The position numbers were made by a program, and so were the translations under genes. The notes beneath the pieces are model-generated. The model saw only the letters and a program-made list of their open reading frames with translations. It was not told the DNA's origin and searched no databases. From CAWFGW01 sp963849955 (GTDB taxonomy: Bacteria > Bacteroidota > Bacteroidia > Cytophagales > JAAEPT01), in the NCBI GenBank assembly GCA_963849955.1, contig CAWKJU010000007.1:186001-250000 (forward strand): 64,000 bases of DNA, written 5' to 3'. Shown here piece by piece: positions 1-8,360 of this stretch (within the stretch, counting starts at the first letter, position 1; every line of letters starts with the position of its first letter).

Positions 1-1
1 T

Positions 2-2506
2 AATAACAAAGGAGTAACATTTACCTCTGTAGGAGTAATTATTAATGTTGGAACTCGAAATATTCAACCACAAGGACTTAGTGTGTGTAAAGGAAAATAC
101 TTAGCAGGGTTGCATCAATATGAAACCATAGGAAATTGGGATCCTTATTTTAATGGGTTAAGTGCAGAAAATGCGTGTAAATGGGGTTCTATTGAAGGAA
201 ATAGAGATAATCCAAACTGGGGTGGTGCTGACGCTGCTTACAAATATGCGAATGATAGAAACCTGATGTTTCGTTGGCATGCAGCGATGTGGGCAGCACA
301 ATACCCATCATGGTTGTTTACTTTGAGTACAGCCGATGCACGTGCGGAATTGACTGAATATATGGAAGGAATTGCCTCTCGCTACAAATACATCGACCAA
401 ATTGATGTATTGAATGAGCAACTATTTACTCACCAGCAACCCAATCAGCAGATGCGTGATAAATTCAGTGGTAAAACCAATACTGCAATTGACGATTTTA
501 GTTGGCAAATATGGCTTTTTACTGAAGCTAGAAGAATATTTCCAAACACAAAGCTGGTCTTAAATGATTATGGTTTAGAAGGCAACAATCAGGCGATTGA
601 CGAAATGTTAAAACTAGTTGCAGCACTTCGAGATAGAGGAATAATTGATGGTTTTGGTACACAGGCACATCACTTTAGTGTCGACCCACAACCCAATGGC
701 AGAATTGATCAGGATTGTGACCGTATGGCTCGTGGAGGGGTTCCAGTGTATGTGACTGAGCTCGATATGGTTGGCGGAAATACTGAACAAGGTCAGTTGG
801 CTACCTTCCAAAATCATTTTCCTGAATATTGGGAAAACCCACATGTGAAGGGTGTTACGTTTTGGGGACATGTGCTCGGTAGAACTTGGGTTACAGGTAC
901 AGGGTTTACGCTTGAAAACGGGCAAGATAGAGCCGCTGGTACCTGGTTAAAAAATTACATGAATGGACAAGCAGATGTGGGTTATCCGATGTGTCCAACG
1001 GAAGGATGTACCAATACAGGACAAATAAGCTTAGCCATTACCTCACCCGTTTTTGGGGATCTATTTACTACTGAAGATGATATTATACTATCAGCAACTG
1101 CTACCGATGGAGATGGCACAATAGCTAATCTCAAGTTTTATGATGGTACTACGTTGTTGAACACCGATAACACAGCTCCTTATACTTATACCTGGAGTGG
1201 TGCAACGTTGGGAGAACATCAAATCAGAGTGGTGGCAACGGATAATGAAGGGAATGAAGTTGAAGCAACGATAACTATTCGGGTAAATATCCCCCAAGCC
1301 CCTTATGGTGGCACAGCTCATCCGATTCCAGGAACGATCCAACTAGAGGAATATGATGTCGGTGGCAATGGTTCTGCTTATATGGATGATACCCCAGGGA
1401 GTGAAACTGATGTTACCTTCAGAGATGATGAAGATGTAGACCTTGAAAATTGTACGGATGCAGGTGCTGGATACAACTTAGGTTGGACGAGTGCTGGCGA
1501 GTGGGTGGAGTACACCGTGGATGTTACCAAACCAGGTCGCTATTCATTAGATATCCGTTCAGCAGTGAATGGTACCGATAGAACCGTGTCAGTGACGATG
1601 GATGGCGAAGCAATTGCCACGGATGTAGCTATTCCAAACACTACAGGATGGCAAGTATGGCAGACCGTTACAGTAGATGACATCGTACTCATGCCAGGCG
1701 AAAAAGTAATGCGTTTGACCATAGGAGCTACCGATTATGTCAACTTAAACTATGTGACTTTTACCCTGGAGGAAGAGTTTGTTCAAGAACCATTTAACAG
1801 CACTGCTCACCAGATTCCAGGTAAAATTGAGGCAGAGGAATATGACTTAGGAGGCGAAGGATTAGCTTATCATGAAGCCAATATGAATGGCAACCAGGGA
1901 ACTGGCACTTTCAGAGATGATGAAGTAGATATTGAAGTGTGTACTGATGCTGGTGGTGGTTTTAACTTAGGTTATACCTTAACAGGAGAGTGGTTAGAGT
2001 ACACGGTAAATGTAGCCAATACAGGTAACTATGATTTAGACCTTCGTTTGGCAAAAGATGGTGATGGCGGTTTGTTCCATATTGAGATGGACGATGTAGA
2101 CATTACTGGCCCAATCGCAGTACCGAATACAGGTGGATGGCAAGTATGGGAAACGGTCAAATTAGAAGACCTAAGCCTCACAGCAGGAGAACACATCATG
2201 AAAATTGTGTTTGATACTGATTACACCAACCTGAACTATGTAAACTTTCTTGATTTGGTTACAGGACTAAGTACTTCTGAAGCATTGGCTAATGCAGTTT
2301 ATCCAAATCCATTTGGATCAAATGGATTCCATATAAAAAGCACGACTGCTTTTGAGTATGAAATCACTGATTTAACTGGACTACGTGTTGAAGAAGGTTA
2401 TTCTTCTAATGATCAATCCATCGGGGTTGATTTGTCAAGCGGAACCTACATTCTCACAGTTAGAAATGAAAATGGTGCATTTAATCATAAAATAGTGAAA
2501 CAATGA
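2..2506 (+). CDS. GH10 endo-xylanase with Ig-like, two CBM6 and T9SS tail (5' end outside window)
   Basis: Secreted endo-beta-1,4-xylanase. The frame is open to the window edge, so the N-terminus is missing; a GTG at 83 is in frame but lies at the very start of the catalytic domain and is unlikely to be the true start. Numbering from 83: GH10 domain about 1-300, with acid/base E112 in VLNEQ and nucleophile E226 in VTELD; Ig-like 313-402; CBM6 407-560; second CBM6 570-722; T9SS type A tail 738-807. The 27 codons before 83 end an unidentified upstream domain. The GH10 motif HAAMWAAQ has Ala where many GH10 have WHSQ; the other GH10 enzymes of the locus have Gly there. The stop overlaps the start of the next gene (ATGA), so the two are probably translationally coupled. 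Family assignment is firm; xylan as substrate is inferred from the family. Confidence 0.93.
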   Translation, partial: NNKGVTFTSVGVIINVGTRNIQPQGLSVCKGKYLAGLHQYETIGNWDPYFNGLSAENACKWGSIEGNRDNPNWGGADAAYKYANDRNLMFRWHAAMWAAQYPSWLFTLSTADARAELTEYMEGIASRYKYIDQIDVLNEQLFTHQQPNQQMRDKFSGKTNTAIDDFSWQIWLFTEARRIFPNTKLVLNDYGLEGNNQAIDEMLKLVAALRDRGIIDGFGTQAHHFSVDPQPNGRIDQDCDRMARGGVPVYVTELDMVGGNTEQGQLATFQNHFPEYWENPHVKGVTFWGHVLGRTWVTGTGFTLENGQDRAAGTWLKNYMNGQADVGYPMCPTEGCTNTGQISLAITSPVFGDLFTTEDDIILSATATDGDGTIANLKFYDGTTLLNTDNTAPYTYTWSGATLGEHQIRVVATDNEGNEVEATITIRVNIPQAPYGGTAHPIPGTIQLEEYDVGGNGSAYMDDTPGSETDVTFRDDEDVDLENCTDAGAGYNLGWTSAGEWVEYTVDVTKPGRYSLDIRSAVNGTDRTVSVTMDGEAIATDVAIPNTTGWQVWQTVTVDDIVLMPGEKVMRLTIGATDYVNLNYVTFTLEEEFVQEPFNSTAHQIPGKIEAEEYDLGGEGLAYHEANMNGNQGTGTFRDDEVDIEVCTDAGGGFNLGYTLTGEWLEYTVNVANTGNYDLDLRLAKDGDGGLFHIEMDDVDITGPIAVPNTGGWQVWETVKLEDLSLTAGEHIMKIVFDTDYTNLNYVNFLDLVTGLSTSEALANAVYPNPFGSNGFHIKSTTAFEYEITDLTGLRVEEGYSSNDQSIGVDLSSGTYILTVRNENGAFNHKIVKQ
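1311..2243 (+). repeat. Tandem CBM6 cassette, copy A1
   Basis: About 930 bp coding the CBM6 pair of the first GH10. Nearly identical by eye to 4397-5329, with scattered synonymous changes; the flanking Ig-like and tail-coding DNA diverges sharply. Confidence 0.8.
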
Positions 2507-5500
2507 ACGTATTGATCACACAAAAAATAAGGATTCAGAGGCTGATTATTTCAGCCTCTATTCTTATTCTTATCTTTTTTAACCTTTCGGTAGTTGCTCA
2601 AAATGCGACAAATCCCATTTTATATACCGATGTACCTGATCCAGATTTTGTGCGGGTTGGAGACACCTATTACATGAGTAGTACCACCATGTATTTTAAT
2701 CCAGGTTTACCTATCATGAAATCCACCGATTTGGTGAATTGGGAATTAGTGAATTACTGTTATCCGATTATGGCTAGCAACGACAACCTCAATTTAGCCA
2801 ATGGAAAAGAAGCCTATAGTGGAGGCACATGGGCAAGTAGTATTAATTATCATAATAACCGTTTTTATGTAAGTTCATTTTCATATACCACTGGTAAGAC
2901 ATACATCTATCACACCGCAGATATCGAAAACGGTCCATGGACAACCATCACCTTAAACAAAGTTTATCACGATCATTCTATTTTGTTTGATAACAATAGA
3001 GTTTTTATCGCATATGGTCATGATAACATCCAGCTCACCGAATTACGTCCTGACTTGACAGGAGAACAACCAGGAGGGATTAACAAAGTAATCATCAATA
3101 AAGCCTCTTCTGTTGCGGGAAGCAGTTTTATTCTTACTGCCGAGGGTACACGAATCCAGAAGATCAATGGAATGTATTATGTGTCCAACATCTGTTGGCC
3201 TTCAGGAAAAGGGAGAACACAAATTTTACATCGTTCAAACACCATTGACGGTAACTATGAAGGAAGGGTCGTTTTTCAATCCTCAACAGGTTCTGCCCAA
3301 GGAGAATACATTGATACTCCTGATGGAAAGTGGTACGCCATGTTTTTTCATGATCATGGCGCCTTAGGTCGAATTCCTGATTTAATGCCCGTAACATGGA
3401 ATGCAGGTTGGCCAACAGTAGGAGTCAATGGACAAGTTCCTGCTACGATTAATATACCAAAAGGAGCAGGGAATTTAAAAGGGCTGATTGATTCGGATGA
3501 GTTCAATACTGCTGCCCCTTTGAAACTACAATGGCAATGGAACCACAACCCTCAGAACAATTATTGGTCACTCAGTCAAAAACCAGGCTTTTTAAGACTA
3601 ACGAATGAACGTACTGATGCGAATGTATTAAAAACAACGAATACCTTAACACAACGCTCGTTTGGACCTAAAAGCAGTGGTTATGTTGCTTTGGATGTAT
3701 CTGGAATGAAAAATGGAGACTATGCAGGACTAGTCGCTTTACAAAATAATTATGGTTGGATAGGTGTAAAAATGTCGGGTGGTAATAAAACAATCGTACG
3801 AGCACAAGGAAAAGGGTTTAATGCTAACCATACTGAATTGGCTAGTGTTCCAATTAATCAGAATACGGTTTACTTACGACTCGATTTTGATTTCACTAAC
3901 CGGGTTGATGATGTCTATTTTTTCTATAGCCTGAATGGAACTTCCTGGACGGCATTTGGTAGCAAAACAGATCTCAATTTTGATTTAGAACACTTCACGG
4001 GGTATCGTTTTGGTTTGTTTAGCTATGCCACGCAATCGAGTGGTGGTTACGTGGACTTTGACTACTTCCGAGTAGGTGCAAATATTACCGAAGCAATGAG
4101 TGTTGGATCTACCGTAGCGTTTACTAGTCCTAAATCTTCTACAGATAGTTTTGAAGAAGGAGACAACATCGTGCTAACTGCTACAGCGATTGTTCCTAAC
4201 GGTACTGTATCCAATATAAAGTTTTATAATGGAACAATTTTATTGAGTACCAGCACAACAGCGCCTTATACTTACACGATCACGAATGCGGTAGTTGGAA
4301 AGTACAATTTCCGAGCAGTACTTACTGATAGTCAGGGTAAAACTGCAGAGGCAACCCTCACCATTCGTGTCAATGTTCCCCAAGCTCCTTATGGCGGCAC
4401 AGCTCATCCGATTCCAGGAACGATCCAACTAGAGGAATATGATGTGGGTGGCAATGGTTCTGCTTATATGGATGATACCCCAGGGAGTGAAACTGATGTT
4501 ACCTTCAGAGATGATGAAGATGTAGACCTTGAAAATTGTACGGATGCAGGTGCTGGGTACAACTTAGGTTGGACGAGTGCTGGCGAGTGGGTGGAGTACA
4601 CCGTGGATGTTACCAAACCAGGTCGCTATTCATTAGATATCCGTTCAGCAGTGAATGGTACCGATAGAACCGTTTCAGTGACGATGGATGGCGAAGCAAT
4701 TGCCACGGATGTAGCCATTCCAAACACCACAGGATGGCAAGTATGGCAAACAGTCACAGTAGATGAAATCGTACTCATGCCAGGCGAAAAAGTAATGCGT
4801 CTGACCATTGGAGCTACCGATTATGTCAATTTAAATTATGTGACTTTTACGCTGGAGGAAGAGTTTGTTCAAGAACCATTTAACAGTACTGCTCACCAGA
4901 TTCCAGGTAAAATTGAGGCAGAGGAATATGACTTAGGAGGCGAAGGGTTAGCTTATCATGAAGCCAATATGAATGGCAACCAGGGAACTGGTACTTTCAG
5001 AGATGATGAAGTAGATATTGAAGTGTGTACAGATGCTGGTGGGGGTTTTAACTTAGGTTATACCTTAACAGGAGAGTGGTTAGAGTACACGGTGAATGTA
5101 GCCAATACTGGTAACTATGATTTAGACCTTCGTTTGGCAAAAGATGGTGATGGCGGTTTGTTCCATATCGAGATGGACGATGTAGACATTACAGGTCCTA
5201 TTGAAGTACCGAATACAGGCGGATGGCAAGTATGGGAAACGGTCAAATTAGAAGACCTAAGCCTCACAGCAGGAGAACACATCATGAAAATTGTGTTTGA
5301 TACGGATTACACCAACCTGAACTACATTGAGTTTAAAGGATTGGTAACCCATGTTTCATTCCTGGGAGAAGACAATGTGTTTTTGTATCCCAATCCAACT
5401 CAAGGTGTTTTTAACTTATCCCGTAATTCTCACTCCGATGGGGAAGTAGAACCCATCAATATTACTGATGTTACCGGAAAGCAAATTCAGCCCTTAAACA

Positions 5501-5607
5501 TATACTATAGTTCATCACACATAACGATTGATTTATCAGGACATAACGATGGCATATACTTCGTTCAAATGGATGGCAATAATTACAGAGTAATGATCAC
5601 AAAATAA
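2503..5607 (+). CDS. GH43 beta-xylosidase/alpha-L-arabinofuranosidase with two CBM6 and T9SS tail
   Basis: Secreted exo-acting GH43 enzyme expected to release xylose or arabinose from xylan fragments. Signal peptide about 1-33 (cut after VVAQ); five-bladed GH43 propeller about 34-335 with candidate base D46 (VPDPDF), pKa modulator D157 (HDHSILFD) and acid E214 (TAEGTRIQKINGMYY); a concanavalin-like beta-xylosidase C-terminal domain about 340-535; Ig-like 541-628; CBM6 632-785; CBM6 795-950; T9SS type A tail about 965-1034. The two-domain GH43 plus concanavalin layout resembles subfamily 12-type enzymes, but subfamily is not certain. It overlaps the upstream GH10 gene by 4 nt. A perfect 9-bp hairpin lies inside the signal-peptide codons (2537-2559). 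The CBM6 pair is almost identical in DNA to that of the preceding gene. Confidence 0.9.
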   Translation: MNVLITQKIRIQRLIISASILILIFFNLSVVAQNATNPILYTDVPDPDFVRVGDTYYMSSTTMYFNPGLPIMKSTDLVNWELVNYCYPIMASNDNLNLANGKEAYSGGTWASSINYHNNRFYVSSFSYTTGKTYIYHTADIENGPWTTITLNKVYHDHSILFDNNRVFIAYGHDNIQLTELRPDLTGEQPGGINKVIINKASSVAGSSFILTAEGTRIQKINGMYYVSNICWPSGKGRTQILHRSNTIDGNYEGRVVFQSSTGSAQGEYIDTPDGKWYAMFFHDHGALGRIPDLMPVTWNAGWPTVGVNGQVPATINIPKGAGNLKGLIDSDEFNTAAPLKLQWQWNHNPQNNYWSLSQKPGFLRLTNERTDANVLKTTNTLTQRSFGPKSSGYVALDVSGMKNGDYAGLVALQNNYGWIGVKMSGGNKTIVRAQGKGFNANHTELASVPINQNTVYLRLDFDFTNRVDDVYFFYSLNGTSWTAFGSKTDLNFDLEHFTGYRFGLFSYATQSSGGYVDFDYFRVGANITEAMSVGSTVAFTSPKSSTDSFEEGDNIVLTATAIVPNGTVSNIKFYNGTILLSTSTTAPYTYTITNAVVGKYNFRAVLTDSQGKTAEATLTIRVNVPQAPYGGTAHPIPGTIQLEEYDVGGNGSAYMDDTPGSETDVTFRDDEDVDLENCTDAGAGYNLGWTSAGEWVEYTVDVTKPGRYSLDIRSAVNGTDRTVSVTMDGEAIATDVAIPNTTGWQVWQTVTVDEIVLMPGEKVMRLTIGATDYVNLNYVTFTLEEEFVQEPFNSTAHQIPGKIEAEEYDLGGEGLAYHEANMNGNQGTGTFRDDEVDIEVCTDAGGGFNLGYTLTGEWLEYTVNVANTGNYDLDLRLAKDGDGGLFHIEMDDVDITGPIEVPNTGGWQVWETVKLEDLSLTAGEHIMKIVFDTDYTNLNYIEFKGLVTHVSFLGEDNVFLYPNPTQGVFNLSRNSHSDGEVEPINITDVTGKQIQPLNIYYSSSHITIDLSGHNDGIYFVQMDGNNYRVMITK
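2537..2559 (+). other. Hairpin inside signal-peptide codons of GH43 gene
   Basis: Perfect 9-bp stem AGAGGCTGA / TCAGCCTCT, loop TTATT, 34 nt after the overlapping ATG and followed by a T-rich stretch that codes hydrophobic residues. Looks like an attenuator or the relic of the upstream gene's terminator. Confidence 0.6.
4397..5329 (+). repeat. Tandem CBM6 cassette, copy A2
   Basis: Second copy of the cassette at 1311-2243, constant offset 3086 bp, inside the GH43 gene. Confidence 0.8.
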
Positions 5608-5634
5608 AGTTAAAATGAGGGTTAAAATATCTTT

Positions 5635-5666
5635 GATTTACTAATAGAACTAAATCATGTTAGTAT
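5635..5666 (+). promoter_or_regulatory. Weak ECF-like promoter candidate before GH5 gene
   Basis: GATTTAC, 16 bp, TGTTAGTAT. Only TTTAC of the -35 and G, T of the -10 core agree; listed because the spacing is right and the gene otherwise lacks a promoter. Confidence 0.25.
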
Positions 5667-5710
5667 ATAGGATTAAAAGCAATGTTTTAACGATTATTTA
5701 AAATTTAGAT

Positions 5711-8215
5711 ATGACTAGGATGATTTCAAGATTATTAAGGTTTTCATTCTTTTTGATGGTAATGGCCAACTGTCAATTGGCAGTGGCTCAAACCAATCAA
5801 TTCAGAGGAGTAAACTGGGCTGATGAACGTGATAATTTTCAGCGTGGTGTAATTTATCTTTCGGGACTTTCTTCTTCTGACACCTATGAATCTGCATCAG
5901 TGGTAGCCGATCGGGTTTTAAGTCAATTTGTGAATTTGTTTGGGTCAAACAGTGTGCGACTTCCCATAAATGAGGCTACGGTGTCATCTCCTTATTGGAA
6001 TACCTATAAAGGGGCTATAGATGTAGCACTCACCAAAGGAAAAGTTATCCTTTGTTTTTGGTCGGAGTATTCAGGTGCAGATGTAAGAGACATGAATGCA
6101 TTTTGGGCAATGTGGACAAAGGTAGTGGATCAATATGGAGATCATCCAAATATGTATTTTGAGGTATTTAATGAACCTAGTCATCTCAATAAAACGGATT
6201 TGCGAACCTTGTATTACAATTGGCTGCAGAGATACTCCGGTTTTCCGCAAAACAGGGTTATTCTTGATGGTTCGGGACTTGCAATGTATGTCCCTGATAT
6301 CGGGTCAGATAGTAGGTTTGATAATTGTCTTTTAGCGGTACATGAATACTCATTTTTTGGTTCGACTTCTTCAGTGAAGGAGTCTGATTGGGAAAACCAA
6401 ATCAAAGGCTTTGTAGGAAACTATGCCAACCGTACTGTTTGTACAGAATGGGGTGGCCCAATGGGACCAGGAACTAAAAGCGGTGTTTATTATGATAAAA
6501 TGGACTATAGTAAACCTCCAACAAATTTTTTTGAGGCATATATTCGAGGGATTAGTAATCAATTACGTCAATGGGAAATGGGTAGTTTCTATTGGATAGG
6601 ACTTAGAGATAACGACTGGTATAGTTTAACCACCAGAACAGGAGAAGGGGCAAATATTCAACTTACTATCAACAATCAATCAGGATTAGACCGTGTAAAG
6701 TATTCTTGGGGTAATTACACCCAAGGTCCCGTTGTTACAATAACACAGCCTACATCATCACTTTTTATAGCCCCAGCAACCATTCCAATAAATGTAACAG
6801 CAACGACAACAAATGGTACAATTTCTAAAGTTGAATTTTACAATGGTTTAACAAAATTAGGTGAAGATTTAACATCTCCATACGCTTATACATGGGCAAA
6901 CGTGGCCAAAGGTTCCTATACAATTACCGCTGTAGCAACAGATAATAGGGGTAACAAATCAACATCTTCACCAGTAACCATACAAGTAAATGTTCCGCAG
7001 GCGCCATATAACGGTACTTGGAATCCAATTCCCGGAACCATTCAAGCTGAGAATTATGATATTGGGGGAAACGGCTCTGCATATAGCGATGGTTCGGAAG
7101 GAAATACAGGAGGGACTACTTTCAGGACGGATGAGGACGTGGACATCGAAAATTGTACCGATGCGGGTGCAGGGTATAATATTGGTTTTGCCACGGCTGG
7201 TGAATGGTTAGAATATTCTGTTGATGTTGCGAAGCCAGGTACTTACGAATTGAATTTAAGGGTGGCTTGTAATGGTGATGCACGAACATTAAGTGTAGCA
7301 ATGGATGGCGTTGACATCGCAACAGATGTTGCCATACCAAACACGGCTGGCTGGCAAACATGGCAAACAGTAAAATTGGATAACGTCCATCTTCCTGCTG
7401 GCAAACAAATTATGCGAATAACAATTGGTGCAACGGATTATGTCAATTTGAATTATGTGTCATTCACTTTAGTGAAAGAACTCATACAAGAACCATTTAA
7501 TAGTATAGCTCACCAGATTCCAGGTAAAATTGAAGCGGAGGAATATGACTTAGGTGGCGAGGGATTAGCTTATCATGAAGCTAATATGAATGGCAATCAA
7601 GGAACAGGTATTTTCAGAGATGATGAAGTAGATATTGAAGTGTGTACAGATGCTGGTGGTGGTTTTAACTTAGGTTATACCTTAACAGGAGAGTGGTTAG
7701 AATACACCGTGAATGTGGCCAATACTGGTAACTATGATTTAGACCTTCGTTTGGCAAAAGATGGTGATGGCGGTTTGTTCCATATTGAGATGGACGATGT
7801 AGACATTACAGGTCCTATTGAAGTACCGAATACAGGTGGATGGCAAGTATGGGAAACGGTCAAATTAGAAGACCTAAGCCTCACAGCAGGTGAACACATC
7901 ATGAAAATTGTGTTTGATACAGATTACACCAACCTGAACTATGTACAGTTTGTGGATCTGGTGACTGGAAATAATTCTTCCATGAAGAAAAGTTTAAGTG
8001 TTTATCCCAACCCGTTTTCAGCTACCGGTTTAAAAATTGACTCCGAAGAACCTTACCATTATATATTAACCAACAATAGTGGGGTAGTTATCAAAGAAGG
8101 GGAAAATACAAACTACTCAGATGAAATCGGAAAAGGACTTGCCAATGGCACCTATCTTCTTACAATTCATAAATACAGTGGGGTAGAAACGATCAAAATT
8201 GTGAAGCAGGAATGA
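5711..8215 (+). CDS. GH5 endo-glycanase with Ig-like, two CBM6 and T9SS tail
   Basis: Secreted GH5 enzyme. Signal peptide 1-27 (cut after AVAQ). The (beta/alpha)8 domain spans about 28-335, with acid/base E155 in FEVFNEPS and nucleophile E246 in VCTEWGGP. Ig-like 343-428, CBM6 433-583, CBM6 595-745 and T9SS type A tail 765-834 follow. The locus suggests a xylan or arabinoxylan backbone substrate, but GH5 also contains cellulases and mannanases, and I cannot assign the subfamily by eye. The gene is 103 nt after the GH43 gene with no clear terminator between, so read-through is possible; a degenerate copy of the locus promoter lies at 5635. Its second CBM6 is nearly identical in DNA to the second CBM6 of the two upstream genes. 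Confidence 0.85.
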   Translation: MTRMISRLLRFSFFLMVMANCQLAVAQTNQFRGVNWADERDNFQRGVIYLSGLSSSDTYESASVVADRVLSQFVNLFGSNSVRLPINEATVSSPYWNTYKGAIDVALTKGKVILCFWSEYSGADVRDMNAFWAMWTKVVDQYGDHPNMYFEVFNEPSHLNKTDLRTLYYNWLQRYSGFPQNRVILDGSGLAMYVPDIGSDSRFDNCLLAVHEYSFFGSTSSVKESDWENQIKGFVGNYANRTVCTEWGGPMGPGTKSGVYYDKMDYSKPPTNFFEAYIRGISNQLRQWEMGSFYWIGLRDNDWYSLTTRTGEGANIQLTINNQSGLDRVKYSWGNYTQGPVVTITQPTSSLFIAPATIPINVTATTTNGTISKVEFYNGLTKLGEDLTSPYAYTWANVAKGSYTITAVATDNRGNKSTSSPVTIQVNVPQAPYNGTWNPIPGTIQAENYDIGGNGSAYSDGSEGNTGGTTFRTDEDVDIENCTDAGAGYNIGFATAGEWLEYSVDVAKPGTYELNLRVACNGDARTLSVAMDGVDIATDVAIPNTAGWQTWQTVKLDNVHLPAGKQIMRITIGATDYVNLNYVSFTLVKELIQEPFNSIAHQIPGKIEAEEYDLGGEGLAYHEANMNGNQGTGIFRDDEVDIEVCTDAGGGFNLGYTLTGEWLEYTVNVANTGNYDLDLRLAKDGDGGLFHIEMDDVDITGPIEVPNTGGWQVWETVKLEDLSLTAGEHIMKIVFDTDYTNLNYVQFVDLVTGNNSSMKKSLSVYPNPFSATGLKIDSEEPYHYILTNNSGVVIKEGENTNYSDEIGKGLANGTYLLTIHKYSGVETIKIVKQE
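7487..7950 (+). repeat. Second-half CBM6 copy, A3
   Basis: Only the second CBM6 of the GH5 gene matches the A1/A2 cassette closely; its first CBM6 is clearly different. This points to partial conversion. Confidence 0.7.
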
Positions 8216-8230
8216 GGAGGGTTACACATA

Positions 8231-8269
8231 TAAATGTCCTAGCTGTAACTAGGGCATTTATTGTTTTTC
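8231..8269 (+). terminator. Intrinsic terminator after GH5 gene
   Basis: Stem AAATGTCCTAG / CTAGGGCATTT around a short loop, followed by a T-rich run. Ends the transcript before the CE6 promoter. Confidence 0.75.
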
Positions 8270-8300
8270 TGTAGGATGGAATTAAAATATTATTAAAAAA

Positions 8301-8332
8301 TGATTACTAAAAGGTTTCTGAAGAGTAGTTAT
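8301..8332 (+). promoter_or_regulatory. ECF-like promoter variant before CE6 gene
   Basis: TGATTAC, 16 bp, AGTAGTTAT. One mismatch in the -35 heptamer to TGATGAC; the -10 core GTAG is kept and the spacing is exact. The -10 ends about 28 nt before the ATG at 8361. Confidence 0.6.
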
Positions 8333-8360
8333 AGTAGTTGTACATTAAAACACATTTAAA

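Noticed and set aside
83..85. GTG 83 as the true start of the first gene
   Set aside because: The same frame is open to the window edge and translation from 83 would lack a signal peptide although the protein has a T9SS tail. The gene is treated as 5'-partial.
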